The translations under genes were made by a program, and so were the position numbers. Below, piece by piece: positions 8,570 through 17,268 of a stretch of 64,000 bases of DNA; positions within the stretch are counted from its first letter, which is position 1, and the number at the start of each line of letters is the position of its first letter. The notes beneath the pieces are model-generated. The model did not search any database, was not told where the DNA came from, and worked only from the letters and a program-made list of their open reading frames with translations. The stretch comes from Oceaniglobus indicus. Lineage in GTDB: Bacteria > Pseudomonadota > Alphaproteobacteria > Rhodobacterales > Rhodobacteraceae. Where the stretch lies: contig NZ_NMZM01000004.1 in NCBI RefSeq assembly GCF_002751875.1, positions 186,001 through 250,000 on the forward strand, written 5' to 3'.

Positions 8570-9502
8570 TCAGCCGTTGGCGGTGAACAGGGCGGCGGCG
8601 GCGTCGAAGAACCGGGCGCGAATCGCCGGCGTCTCCATCATCACCTCGTGCCGGGCGGTCGGGATCACCTCCAGGGTGCCGTTCTTCCAGTGCGCCATGC
8701 GCGCGTCGATCCGTGTGCGATCGACGATCGCCTCGCAGTCGCCGACCCAGGTCAGCGCGGGCACATCGGGCGACGGGCGCGCGGCCAGCGCGCGTGTCTC
8801 GCTCAGCGCTTCGTGCAGCCAATGCAGCGACGGGCCACCGATGATCAGGTCGGGATGCGCCTCGATCTGGCGGTGCATATAGGTCCACATCTCGGGATCC
8901 TGGGTCAGCAGGTTGTCGGCGAAACCGGTGTCGGACACATAGGCGCGGCCGTTGGTGCCCGGCGCATAGCGGTTCGAAAACCCCAGCGACCGGCCCGCCC
9001 ACGACAGTGACCATGCCACCGGACGCAGGCCCGCAGCCATGGTGATGCCCCACATCGGCGCCGAAAACGCGACGGCCGGCACATCCAGCCCCTCATAGAG
9101 CGCGCGCAGGCCGATCGCGCCGCCCATGGAGTGGGCGACAAGATAGAACGGGCGCGGCGTGTCCATTGCGCGGGCTGCCCTCACGATGGCGGCGACGTCG
9201 GCCTGATAGTCGGGGAAGTGGTCGACATGGCCGCTGTGGGGATCGTCGTGGATACGGTCCGACAATCCCTGGCCGCGCCAGTCCACCGCCACCATGGCAA
9301 AGCCGCGATCGGCAAATTCGCGCGCTGTGCGGCCGTATTTCTCGATATATTCGGTGCGGCCGGGAAACAGCAGCACGGTGCCGCGCGGCCCCGGCTTCCA
9401 GGCCGCCATGCGAAGCCGCAATCCGTCGCTGGTGGTGATCCAGTTACAGGACGGGCCGTCGGGTGCATCCGCGATGTCGGCGTAAAAGGGGGCCGCGTTC
9501 AT
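8570..9502 (-). CDS. Alpha/beta hydrolase, lysophospholipase (PldB)-like
   Basis: 310 residues with the alpha/beta-hydrolase fold. The nucleophile elbow is AHSMGG, the oxyanion region is LLFPGRTEYIEKYG, and VDWRGQGLSDR is the strand typical of the monoglyceride lipase/lysophospholipase group. The pattern around ALTWVGDCEAIVD and TARHEVMMET is where the acid and His are expected. The likely role is hydrolysis of lysophospholipid or monoacylglycerol near the inner membrane. It lies between an SCP2-like lipid-binding gene (3 bases upstream) and a DUF1294 gene (3 bases downstream), and the tight packing suggests a lipid-related operon. Confidence 0.85.
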   Translation of the reverse strand: MNAAPFYADIADAPDGPSCNWITTSDGLRLRMAAWKPGPRGTVLLFPGRTEYIEKYGRTAREFADRGFAMVAVDWRGQGLSDRIHDDPHSGHVDHFPDYQADVAAIVRAARAMDTPRPFYLVAHSMGGAIGLRALYEGLDVPAVAFSAPMWGITMAAGLRPVAWSLSWAGRSLGFSNRYAPGTNGRAYVSDTGFADNLLTQDPEMWTYMHRQIEAHPDLIIGGPSLHWLHEALSETRALAARPSPDVPALTWVGDCEAIVDRTRIDARMAHWKNGTLEVIPTARHEVMMETPAIRARFFDAAAALFTANG

Positions 9503-9505
9503 GTT

Positions 9506-9790
9506 TCAGGCAAGAGCCGAGGCAAGTTTCATCGCCTGGCCCATGTCGCCGTCGATCGTCAGACGGCCGGACATGAACGCCGTTGTCGGGTTCAGATCGC
9601 CTTCGATGATCTCGCGGAAGGTATCGGCGTCGGCGTTCATCGTGACTGCGGCCGGTTCGTCGCCGGCGCGCGCGCCATCGCTGTCCAGCATGATGCAGCC
9701 TTCGTCTTCGATGACGAACTTGGCCGATCCGTCGAAGTCGCCGATCTTCGCGTTCAGGGTTGTGACGGCGTCGTTGATCAGGTCACTCAT
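9506..9790 (-). CDS. SCP2 sterol-transfer-fold protein
   Basis: 94 residues, the length of a stand-alone SCP2 (sterol carrier) domain. Typical segments are GSAKFVIEDEGCIMLD and the C-terminal PTTAFMSGRLTIDGDMGQAMKL. The fold binds lipid-like molecules in a hydrophobic tunnel; bacteria rarely have sterols, so the ligand is unknown. It is the first gene of the short operon with the lysophospholipase-like gene. Divergent from the TPR gene with 83 bases between starts. Confidence 0.87.
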   Translation of the reverse strand: MSDLINDAVTTLNAKIGDFDGSAKFVIEDEGCIMLDSDGARAGDEPAAVTMNADADTFREIIEGDLNPTTAFMSGRLTIDGDMGQAMKLASALA

Positions 9791-9873
9791 GTCAAATCCT
9801 CTTTATCGTGATGGCAAACGGGGTGTGTTTCTGGCGTTCTGCGCTATTATACCAACCTGATATGAGGTGGTTC

Positions 9874-10422
9874 ATGCAATATCTCAAATGTGCCGTGGCG
9901 GCATTCGCGATCACGATCTTCGCCGCACTTCCCCTGCGGGCGCAACAGGGCGATCTGGACGCGCTGTTCGAGACGCTGAAAGCGGCGGACGCGGATGCCG
10001 CGCCCGCCATCGTCGACCGGATCTGGACCGAATGGTCGAAATCCGGCTCGCCGGCGATGGATTTGCTGCTGAAACGGGGCCGCGACAGCATGGAGGCCGA
10101 GGAATTCGCCAAGGCCGCCGATCATTTCGGCGCGCTGATCGACCACGCGCCCCACTTCGCCGAAGGATACAATGCACGGGCGACGGCATATTTCCGGCTG
10201 GGCCGTTATGGCCTGTCGCTTGCCGATATCCGCAGCGCCCTTGCCCTGAACCCGCGCCATTTCGGCGCCATGGCCGGCCTTGCATCGATACAGGAGGAGT
10301 TGGGCTTTCAGACCGACGCCCTGGCGACCTGGCGGCGGGTGCTGGACATCAACCCGAACGATGAACACGCCGCACAGGCCGTGCTGCGCCTGGGCACGCT
10401 GGCCGATGGTGTGCAGATCTGA
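9874..10422 (+). CDS. Exported tetratricopeptide repeat protein
   Basis: 182 residues. Residues 1-23 form a signal peptide (hydrophobic AVAAFAITIFAALP, cleavage likely after LRAQ). TPR-like helices follow: FAKAADHFGALIDHAPHFAEGYNARATAY, then LADIRSALALNPRHFGAMAGLA and ALATWRRVLDINPNDEHA. The product is most likely a periplasmic protein that mediates protein contacts; no partner is indicated. ATG 9874 has AGGTGG about 7 bases upstream; an in-frame ATG at 9862 would add four residues and cannot be excluded. Confidence 0.82.
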   Translation: MQYLKCAVAAFAITIFAALPLRAQQGDLDALFETLKAADADAAPAIVDRIWTEWSKSGSPAMDLLLKRGRDSMEAEEFAKAADHFGALIDHAPHFAEGYNARATAYFRLGRYGLSLADIRSALALNPRHFGAMAGLASIQEELGFQTDALATWRRVLDINPNDEHAAQAVLRLGTLADGVQI

Positions 10423-10502
10423 ACATTCCCCGCTCCCCCGCCTTGTGAGCGGCGGCACTTTGTTGTCTGTTGCCCCCGAACGCGGCCATCGAAAGAACAG
10501 CC

Positions 10503-13500
10503 ATGGACACGTCAGGGCGGATCACCGCCGTTCTCGGACCCACCAACACCGGCAAGACGCATTATGCCATCGATCGGATGCTGGGCTATCGCACGGGCAT
10601 CATCGGCCTGCCGCTGCGCCTGCTTGCGCGCGAGGTCTATGACAAGATCGTCGCGGCGCGCGGCCCGTCGGTGGTGGCCCTTGTCACCGGCGAGGAACGG
10701 ATCGTGCCCGAGCGCGCCCAATACTGGGTCTGCACGGTCGAGGCGATGCCCGAGGGGATGGGCGCCGATTTCCTGGCGATCGATGAAATCCAGCTGTGCG
10801 CCGATCCCGAGCGTGGTCACGTGTTCACCGACCGCCTGCTGCGCAGTCGCGGCACCCACGAGACGTTGTTCATGGGGGCCGAAACCATGCGCGGCGCCAT
10901 CGCGGCGCTGGTGCCCAAGGCCCAGTTCCTGCGCCGCGAGCGGTTCTCGACCCTCATCTATACCGGAGCCAAGAAGATTTCGCGGATGCGACCGCGCAGC
11001 GCCATCGTCGGATTCTCGGTCGACAACGTTTATGCCATCGCCGAGCTGATTCGCCGCCAGAAGGGTGGCGCGGCCGTTGTTATGGGCGCGCTGTCGCCAC
11101 GCACGCGCAACGCGCAGGTCGAGATGTATCAGAACGGCGACGTGGATTTCCTGGTCGCCACCGACGCCATCGGCATGGGGCTGAACCTGGACATCGGGCA
11201 TGTGGCCTTTTCCGGCCTGTCCAAGTTCGACGGCCGGCGGATGCGCACGCTGGCGCCGAACGAATTGGCGCAGATCGCGGGCCGGGCCGGCCGATACATG
11301 ACCGACGGCACGTTCGGCGTGACGGGCGAGGCGCCGCCGCTGGACGAAGGCGTGGTCCAGGCGATCACCGACCACCGGTTCACCCCGCTGAAACGCCTGC
11401 AATGGCGCAACGCGCGGCTGGAATTCGGCACCGCGCACGCCCTGATCCGCAGCCTCGAAGCGCCCTGCGACACACCCGGCCTGCTTGAGCCGGGCGATGC
11501 CGACTGGCTGGCGCGCGCGCGCGAAGCCGACGATCTGACCGCGTTGAAGACGCTGATCGACATCCCCGAGGTCGCAGCCCGCTGCACCGACGCCAGGGGG
11601 GTGCGGCTGTTGTGGGATGTGTGCCGGATTCCCGACTTCCGGGGTATCTCGAAGGGTGAGCACGCCAACATGCTGGAACGCATCTTCGGGTTCCTGTGCG
11701 AATGGGGTCGGGTGCCCGACGATTGGCTTGCACGACAAATTAAGCGGATCGATCGAACCGATGGCGACATAGACGCGTTGTCCAAGCGATTGGCCTTTAT
11801 CCGGACGTGGACGTATGTTGCACAGCGCAAGGGTTGGGTTGATGACGAAAGCCATTGGCGCGGGGCAACCCGTGCCGTAGAAGACCGTCTGTCGGACGCA
11901 TTGCACAGTGCGCTGACGCAGAGATTTGTGGACCGGCGCACGTCCGTGCTGTTGCGCCGGCTCAAGCAAAAGGAGAGCCTTGTGGCCGAGGTGAACGATA
12001 AGGGTGAAGTGACCGTCGAAGGTCAGGCATTGGGACGCTTGCAGGGCTTCCGGTTCCACCAGGACCAATCCGCCTCGCCTGACGAGGCGAAAACCCTGCG
12101 CCAGGCGGCAATCGCGGCGCTGAAGCCCGAGTTCCACTTGCGCGCCGACCGGTTCTATAACGCTCCGGATACGGAAATCGACTTTACCGAACAGGGCGGC
12201 CTGATGTGGGGCGACATGGCGGTGGGCAAGCTGGTCGCCGGCTCGGATCCGATGAAGCCCGGTGTCGAAGCCTTCGTGGACGACGAAGGTGGACCCGAGG
12301 TGGCGCAGAAGGTGCAGCGCCGGTTGCAACATTTCATCGACCGGCGCGTCTCGACCCTGTTCGAGCCGCTGCTGGCGATGCAGCGCGACGAGACGTTGGC
12401 CGGCTTGGCGCGCGGTTTTGCCTTCCGGATGATCGAGACGATGGGGGTTCTTCCCCGCGAGTCTGTCGCCGGAGAGGTCAAGGAGCTGGACCAGGACGCG
12501 CGCGCGTCGTTGCGCAAGCATGGCATCCGCTTCGGCCAGTTCACGATTTTCCTGCCCCTGCTGCTGAAACCTGCACCGACGCGCCTGCGCTTGGTGCTGT
12601 GGTCGCTGTCCAAGGGATTGGACGATTTCCCCGAAAGTCCGCCGCCGGGCCTGGTGACGATCCCGGTGAATGCCAGCCTGCCCGAGGGCGCACACCTGAT
12701 GTCCGGGTATCGCGCAGCGGGCGAACGGGCGATTCGCATCGACATGCTTGAGCGGCTGGCGGACATGCTGCGCGGCGAAAACAGCCGTGCCGGGTTCGAG
12801 GCGAAGGCCGACATGCTGTCGATCACCGGCATGACGCTGGAGCAATTCGCCGGACTGATGCAGGGTTTGGGTTACCGCGCCGAAAAGGGCGAACGCCCCA
12901 AGGTCAAGGCAGCGCCCAAGGCGGCAGACACGCCCCTGACCGACGTGCCCCAGGATCCGCCGGCACCCGCGCCTGACGAAGCGCCGGGCGATCAGCCGTC
13001 CGAAACACCGGCTGAACCGCCTGCCGAACTTCCGGGTCAGGCGCCCGACGAATCCCCTCAGGGGCCGCCGGTCGAGGCCCCCGATACCGTGCCGGACGAC
13101 GCACCGCTGATCCCACCCGCCGGCAGCGCGCCCGCACCCGAGGAGATGCCCGTCAATCCCGCCGAAGTCGACGTCGAAAGCCTGGCGACAGATATCGCGA
13201 TGGAGCGTCCCGGCGATCCGGATCTGGCCGCCGCACTCGACACCGATCAGCGTCAGAACATGCCGGGACAGCAGAACGTCGACCGCCCCGGCGAATCGCC
13301 CGACGCGGCGCAGCCGGAAACCGGATTGCCCGATGACATGACGCAGGCGTCGGTAACGGGGACGGAAACGGCACCGACCGAAACCGAGGTCTTCTATACC
13401 TTCCGCTGGGGCGGCAACCGGCGCGAAGGCCCCGGCGCCGCGAGGAACAAGCGCACCCGTCCCGATGGGCGCGCCGGCGACAAGCCTCAGCAGGGCCGCA

Positions 13501-13652
13501 ACAAGGCGCCCCGTGGCAAGCCTGCCCGTGGCGGTGGCGCCGATACGAAACCGGCCAAGTCGTTCGAGGCCCGACCGGCCCGGCGCGAGAAACAGATCGA
13601 CCCCGACAATCCCTTCGCCGCAGCGCTAATGGGACTGAAGGACAAATCGTGA
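10503..13652 (+). CDS. Suv3-like superfamily 2 RNA helicase with long disordered tail
   Basis: 1049 residues. The helicase core shows GPTNTGKT (residues 12-19), DEIQ (94-97, the DExx box), GALSPRTRNAQVEMY and IAGRAGRY (motif VI), as in mitochondrial Suv3 and its alphaproteobacterial relatives. A long helical middle region follows to about residue 795. Residues about 800-960 are rich in Pro/Ala/Asp/Glu, and the last 80 are Arg/Lys/Gly-rich (RRGPGA-type, PARGGGADTKP) ending in DPDNPFAAALMGLKDK. The likely role is ATP-driven unwinding of structured RNA in decay or ribosome assembly. The S4 RNA-binding gene follows after one base, so the two are translationally coupled. The start is ATG 10503, giving MDTSGRITAVLGPTNTGKT. 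Confidence 0.92.
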   Translation: MDTSGRITAVLGPTNTGKTHYAIDRMLGYRTGIIGLPLRLLAREVYDKIVAARGPSVVALVTGEERIVPERAQYWVCTVEAMPEGMGADFLAIDEIQLCADPERGHVFTDRLLRSRGTHETLFMGAETMRGAIAALVPKAQFLRRERFSTLIYTGAKKISRMRPRSAIVGFSVDNVYAIAELIRRQKGGAAVVMGALSPRTRNAQVEMYQNGDVDFLVATDAIGMGLNLDIGHVAFSGLSKFDGRRMRTLAPNELAQIAGRAGRYMTDGTFGVTGEAPPLDEGVVQAITDHRFTPLKRLQWRNARLEFGTAHALIRSLEAPCDTPGLLEPGDADWLARAREADDLTALKTLIDIPEVAARCTDARGVRLLWDVCRIPDFRGISKGEHANMLERIFGFLCEWGRVPDDWLARQIKRIDRTDGDIDALSKRLAFIRTWTYVAQRKGWVDDESHWRGATRAVEDRLSDALHSALTQRFVDRRTSVLLRRLKQKESLVAEVNDKGEVTVEGQALGRLQGFRFHQDQSASPDEAKTLRQAAIAALKPEFHLRADRFYNAPDTEIDFTEQGGLMWGDMAVGKLVAGSDPMKPGVEAFVDDEGGPEVAQKVQRRLQHFIDRRVSTLFEPLLAMQRDETLAGLARGFAFRMIETMGVLPRESVAGEVKELDQDARASLRKHGIRFGQFTIFLPLLLKPAPTRLRLVLWSLSKGLDDFPESPPPGLVTIPVNASLPEGAHLMSGYRAAGERAIRIDMLERLADMLRGENSRAGFEAKADMLSITGMTLEQFAGLMQGLGYRAEKGERPKVKAAPKAADTPLTDVPQDPPAPAPDEAPGDQPSETPAEPPAELPGQAPDESPQGPPVEAPDTVPDDAPLIPPAGSAPAPEEMPVNPAEVDVESLATDIAMERPGDPDLAAALDTDQRQNMPGQQNVDRPGESPDAAQPETGLPDDMTQASVTGTETAPTETEVFYTFRWGGNRREGPGAARNKRTRPDGRAGDKPQQGRNKAPRGKPARGGGADTKPAKSFEARPARREKQIDPDNPFAAALMGLKDKS

Positions 13653-13653
13653 C

Positions 13654-14043
13654 GTGACCGGCGACGAGCGGTCCTCGATCCGGGTCGACAAGTGGCTGTG
13701 GTTCGCGCGATTCTTCAAGACGCGCGGGATCGCCGCCAAACTGGTGACATCGGGGCACCTGCGCATCAACGGCGAGCGTGCGGGAAAACCTGCACGCGTC
13801 GTCGGCCCGGGCGACGTTCTGACCTTTCCACAAGGGCAGGTGGTGCGCGTGGTGGAAGTCTGCGACTGCGGAACACGGCGGGGGCCGGCCCCCGAAGCGC
13901 AACTTCTGTACCATGACCGAACCCCGACCGAGATCGTGACCCCCGATGTCGTGCGCCGCGAAAGCGGCGGACGACCCACGGGAAAGGCCCGGCGCGACAT
14001 GGCGGCACAGGTTGCGCGGATGCGCGAGGGGCCGCTTGAATGA
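13654..14043 (+). CDS. S4-domain RNA-binding protein (HslR-like)
   Basis: 129 residues. The S4 domain occupies residues about 8-65: IRVDKWLWFARFFKTRG and LVTSGHLRINGERAGKPARVV are the signature of HslR (Hsp15). A basic tail follows (GRPTGKARRDMAAQVARMR). E. coli Hsp15 binds stalled 50S subunits carrying nascent chains; the same role here is inference. GTG 13654 is the start because the helicase stop lies at 13650-13652 and no other start precedes the domain. The helicase, S4, fdxA, carD order is common in alphaproteobacteria. Confidence 0.9.
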   Translation: MTGDERSSIRVDKWLWFARFFKTRGIAAKLVTSGHLRINGERAGKPARVVGPGDVLTFPQGQVVRVVEVCDCGTRRGPAPEAQLLYHDRTPTEIVTPDVVRRESGGRPTGKARRDMAAQVARMREGPLE

Positions 14044-14091
14044 TCCGGATCGCTGGGCTAGGTCAGGGCGAATCTGAAGTGGACCGGCCCA

Positions 14092-14430
14092 ATGACCTAT
14101 ATTGTCACCGACAATTGCATTGCCTGCAAATACACCGACTGCGTCGAAGTGTGCCCGGTGGATTGCTTTTACGAAGGCGAAAACATGCTGGTGATCCATC
14201 CTGACGAATGCATCGACTGTGGCGTGTGCGAACCCGAATGCCCCGCCGACGCGATCCGTCCGGACACCGAACCCGACATGGATCAATGGGTCGAGTTCAA
14301 TCGCAAATACTCGGAAGCCTGGCCTGTCATCATCAGCAAGAAGGATCCTCTGCCCGAGGCCGAGGAACGCGATGGCGAGGAAGGCAAGATGGCCAAGTAT
14401 TTCTCGGAAAAGCCGGGCGAGGGCGGCTGA
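14092..14430 (+). CDS. fdxA: 7Fe ferredoxin FdxA
   Basis: 112 residues, closely resembling the Azotobacter FdI-type 3Fe-4S/4Fe-4S ferredoxins. Cysteines at 9, 17, 21, 25 and the cluster [12 protein letters not shown] (40, 43, 46, 50) provide the ligands for the two clusters; Cys12 is the extra conserved one. The C-terminal extension ([15 protein letters not shown] to KYFSEK) is also family-typical. It is a cytoplasmic electron carrier, and its partner enzyme is not indicated locally. It lies 48 bases after the S4 gene. Confidence 0.96.
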   Translation: MTYIVTDNCIACKYTDCVEVCPVDCFYEGENMLVIHPDECIDCGVCEPECPADAIRPDTEPDMDQWVEFNRKYSEAWPVIISKKDPLPEAEERDGEEGKMAKYFSEKPGEGG

Positions 14431-14722
14431 GCCGCGCAATCGATTCGGCACTTCATGCTGCGGCGCAGCGTCGCCGTTTGCCGGATTCGGTCATGTTTTC
14501 ATGACGTTTCGGCGCTGCAGTTGCGGCATCTTCCCGTATGGCGATTTTTGTGTTATGTTCAAAGCACATGGAAGGCTGCTGCATACGATTTGGGGATGAC
14601 GCGCACTGCTGCGCGACAAGGTTTGACCTGACATCGGAATGACCATCTGCGGTCGAGGGTGGACGCCCTCGCCGTTGATGGCTGCTTTGCGACCTGGGAT
14701 CGAGATGGGAAAGAGTGTCCGA
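14431..14722. other. fdxA-carD intergenic region with TGC-rich sites
   Basis: A 292-base leader upstream of carD. It contains a perfect CTGC-GGC-GCAG palindrome at 14458-14468, the same pattern as the proposed PhaR operators at phaC and the phasin gene, and several further TGC/GCA runs near 14513-14530, 14576-14582 and 14607-14615. No open frame here looks like a protein and no terminator follows fdxA. The carD promoter presumably lies here; I could not place its hexamers with confidence. Confidence 0.4.
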
Positions 14723-15238
14723 ATGAGCAAGACTAAGAAACTGGAATTCCGCCCGAACGAATACGTTGTCTATCCGGCGCACGGCGTCGGCCAGATCGTG
14801 TCGATCGAAGAGCAGGATATCGCCGGCATGACGCTGGAACTGTTCGTGATTTCGTTCGAGAAAGACAAGATGACGTTGCGCGTGCCGACCCACAAGGCAA
14901 CCGAAGTGGGCATGCGTTCGCTGTCGTCCCCCGATATCGTGACGCAGGCGATGACGACGCTGAAGGGCAAGGCCAAGGTCAAGAAGGCCATGTGGTCGCG
15001 GCGTGCGCAGGAATATGAACAGAAGATCAACTCGGGCGACCTGATCGCCATCGCCGAAGTGGTGCGCGATCTGCACCGCAGCGACGACCAGCGCGAACAG
15101 AGCTATTCCGAGCGTCAGCTTTACGAAGCCGCGCTCGAGCGTCTGACCCGCGAAGTGGCTGCCGTCAGCGGCGGCGATGAAACGCTGGCCCAGAAGCAGG
15201 TCGGCGACGTCCTGATCAGCCGCGCCGCCGCGGCCTGA
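14723..15238 (+). CDS. carD: CarD family transcription regulator
   Basis: 171 residues. The N-terminal RNA-polymerase-interacting domain begins FRPNEYVVYPAHGVGQIVSI, the hallmark of CarD/CdnL proteins, and a helical DNA-binding domain follows (VKKAMWSRRAQEYEQKINSGD, then SYSERQLYEAALERL). CarD stabilises open promoter complexes, notably at rRNA promoters. ATG 14723 gives MSKTKKLEFRP, the usual alphaproteobacterial start; ATG 14705 in frame would add six residues. A clear terminator follows the gene. Confidence 0.94.
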   Translation: MSKTKKLEFRPNEYVVYPAHGVGQIVSIEEQDIAGMTLELFVISFEKDKMTLRVPTHKATEVGMRSLSSPDIVTQAMTTLKGKAKVKKAMWSRRAQEYEQKINSGDLIAIAEVVRDLHRSDDQREQSYSERQLYEAALERLTREVAAVSGGDETLAQKQVGDVLISRAAAA

Positions 15239-15265
15239 AGCTCCCACATCACAGTGCAAGACATT

Positions 15266-15297
15266 GCCGTCCGGATCACACCGGGCGGCGTTTTTTT
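15266..15297 (+). terminator. Rho-independent terminator after carD
   Basis: A 9-bp stem GCCGTCCGG / CCGGGCGGC (one G-T pair) with a six-base loop, then a run of seven T. It lies 28 bases past the carD stop and just before the convergent cobS stop. Confidence 0.88.
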
Positions 15298-15301
15298 GTC
15301 G

Positions 15302-16072
15302 TTACCCACCAAGCATGGCGGCGAACACGCCAAGCGCGCCGATTTCAGCCAGTTGCTGGGCCGCGCCCAGAACATCGCCGGTCTGCCCGCCGATCCGGCG
15401 CCGGGCCAGTTTGGCCAGCGCCCAGGTGGTCAGGGCAATGACCGCAAGAGCCACAAAAGCCGCGACACCCGTGCACACCAGCGCGACTGTCAGGGCAAGC
15501 AAGGCGCCGAGAAGGGCCGCGCGTGCCGACGGTCGGCCGACCAACACCGACAACCCGCCGGGGCGGGCAGACGCAAGGTGGCGCGAGACAAAGGCCATTG
15601 GCGCGCGGGACAGCGCGCCGGCGGCAATCACGGCGACCCACCCCGCGCCCAGCGTGAACAGCGTCGCCAAGGCGGACCAACGCAACCCGAATGACACGAT
15701 CAGCGCGATGGTGCCGTAACTGCCGATCTGGCTGTCCTTCATGATCGCCAGACGCCGTTCCGGGGTCGAGCCGCCCCAGAACCCGTCAACCGTATCGGCC
15801 AACCCGTCCTCGTGAAGCGCCCCGGTCATGGCCGCGCTGGTGGCCAAGGTCAGCCCGGCTGCAAAGGTGGCCGAGATGCCGACCTGCATCCCCAATGCGC
15901 CGATCGCGCCCGACAGGGTGCCCACCACCGCGCCGGCGACAGGCCATGCCCACGCCGCGCGCGCGCCACGCTGTCCATGACCGTGTGCCGCGGCGGGCAG
16001 GGGAAGCCGGGTCAGCAGGCCGAGCGCAGCCAGGAGGTCACCCGCGCGGGGCAGGTCGGTTTTGTCGGGCAT
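15302..16072 (-). CDS. cobS: Adenosylcobinamide-GDP ribazoletransferase (cobalamin synthase)
   Basis: 256 residues, an integral membrane enzyme with several hydrophobic helices. It joins adenosylcobinamide-GDP to alpha-ribazole (phosphate), the last step of the B12 nucleotide loop. The family signature EDGLADTVDGFWGG with the preceding TGALH, and SQIGSYGTIAL, are present. It is divergent from cobT, which makes the ribazole substrate, so the pair works in consecutive steps. ATG 16072 is preferred; ATG 16093 would add seven residues without a better ribosome binding site. Also called cobV in alphaproteobacteria. Confidence 0.93.
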   Translation of the reverse strand: MPDKTDLPRAGDLLAALGLLTRLPLPAAAHGHGQRGARAAWAWPVAGAVVGTLSGAIGALGMQVGISATFAAGLTLATSAAMTGALHEDGLADTVDGFWGGSTPERRLAIMKDSQIGSYGTIALIVSFGLRWSALATLFTLGAGWVAVIAAGALSRAPMAFVSRHLASARPGGLSVLVGRPSARAALLGALLALTVALVCTGVAAFVALAVIALTTWALAKLARRRIGGQTGDVLGAAQQLAEIGALGVFAAMLGG

Positions 16073-16149
16073 GGGACGATTTCCGGCTGTCATGTCAACA
16101 CGGCGAACGCTAACAGACCGGCAGGTGAACCGGAACGAGGCGACATGCA

Positions 16150-17166
16150 ATGACCGAACATTCCCTGACCGGCGATGCCCTGCGCACGCACCTGGCCGAC
16201 TTGTCCGTCGCGGACGAAACGGCGCGCGCTGGCGCCGCAGCGCGCAACAGCCGGTTGACGAAGCCCGCGGGTGCCCTGGGCCGACTCGAAGATCTCGCAC
16301 AATGGTATGCCGGATGGCGGGGCGACGCGCGCCCCACGCTGGCGCGGCCCCAGGTGATCGTGTTCGCCGGCAATCACGGCGTCGCCGCCCGCGGCGTGTC
16401 GGCGTTTCCGCCCGAGGTGACGGTGCAGATGGTCGCGAACTTCCGCACCGGCGGCGCCGCAATCAATCAACTGGCCCGCGCGTTCGGCGCCCGCATCGAC
16501 ATTCACGCGCTGACGCTGGAGCGGCCGACCGCGGATTTCACCCTGGCCCCCGCCATGGACCCGGTCGAATTCGACGCCGCGCTGTCGGCCGGATGGGACG
16601 CGGTGGCGTCGGATGCGGATCTGATCGTCGTCGGCGAGATGGGCATCGGCAACACGACAGCCGCCGCCGCCGTATCCGCGGCCCTGTTCGGTGGCGGCGC
16701 GACCGCCTGGACCGGACGCGGCACCGGGGTGGACGATACCGCGCTGGCCGGCAAGCGGGCCGTGGTCGATGCCGGACTGGCCTTTCACGGCCCGATGAGC
16801 GATGATCCGCTGGAGGCGCTGCGCCGGTTCGGCGGGCGCGAGATGGCCGCCATCGCAGGCGCGGTGATGCATGCGCGCGCCCGGCGGATCCCGGTGATCC
16901 TGGACGGGTTCGTCTGCACGGCCGCCGTTGCACCGCTGGCGCTGATGGCGCCGGGTGCGCTGGATCATTGCGTTGCCGGACACCTGTCGGCCGAAGGAGC
17001 CCATGGGGCGCTGCTTGAAAAACTGGGCAAGTTGCCGCTGTTGTCGCTTGGCCTGCGCCTGGGCGAGGCATCGGGGGCGGCGCTGGCAATCGGTGTGCTG
17101 AAGGGCGCGCTTGCCTGTCATTCAGGCATGGCAACCTTCGACGAAGCCGGGGTTGCGGACGGGTGA
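16150..17166 (+). CDS. cobT: Nicotinate-nucleotide-dimethylbenzimidazole phosphoribosyltransferase
   Basis: 338 residues of the CobT/CobU family. It moves phosphoribose from nicotinate mononucleotide to 5,6-dimethylbenzimidazole, giving alpha-ribazole phosphate for the lower axial ligand of B12. Recognisable segments are [32 protein letters not shown], and the C-terminal [22 protein letters not shown] region. Divergent from cobS with 77 bases between starts, which is too short for a cobalamin riboswitch plus promoters on both sides, and I see none. Confidence 0.95.
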   Translation: MTEHSLTGDALRTHLADLSVADETARAGAAARNSRLTKPAGALGRLEDLAQWYAGWRGDARPTLARPQVIVFAGNHGVAARGVSAFPPEVTVQMVANFRTGGAAINQLARAFGARIDIHALTLERPTADFTLAPAMDPVEFDAALSAGWDAVASDADLIVVGEMGIGNTTAAAAVSAALFGGGATAWTGRGTGVDDTALAGKRAVVDAGLAFHGPMSDDPLEALRRFGGREMAAIAGAVMHARARRIPVILDGFVCTAAVAPLALMAPGALDHCVAGHLSAEGAHGALLEKLGKLPLLSLGLRLGEASGAALAIGVLKGALACHSGMATFDEAGVADG

Positions 17167-17208
17167 TCATGCGCCCCTGCGGCATGGCGTGGTGAGCGTC
17201 GCAGTGCG

Positions 17209-17242
17209 CTCCGCGCGGGAGTATTTCAGTCAGTAAGAAGCC
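17209..17242 (-). repeat. Dispersed intergenic repeat, copy B
   Basis: On the minus strand it reads GGCTTCTTACTGACTGAAAT then ACTCCCGCGCGGAG. It lies between the convergent ends of cobT and the Kef-type gene, 26 bases past the latter's stop, in the same orientation relative to that gene as copies A and D. The hairpin part differs from A/C (CGCG for CGCC) but still folds. Confidence 0.75.
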
Positions 17243-17268
17243 ACAGCGTGCGCCAACGGCCGCGCGCC

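Noticed and set aside
10512-12845. 777-codon open frame antisense to the helicase gene
   Set aside because: High GC content keeps antisense frames open; the translation (His/Gln/Arg-rich) resembles no protein, while the plus strand shows helicase motifs throughout.
16073-16149. Cobalamin riboswitch between cobS and cobT
   Set aside because: The gap is only 77 bases and shows no B12-box-like sequence.
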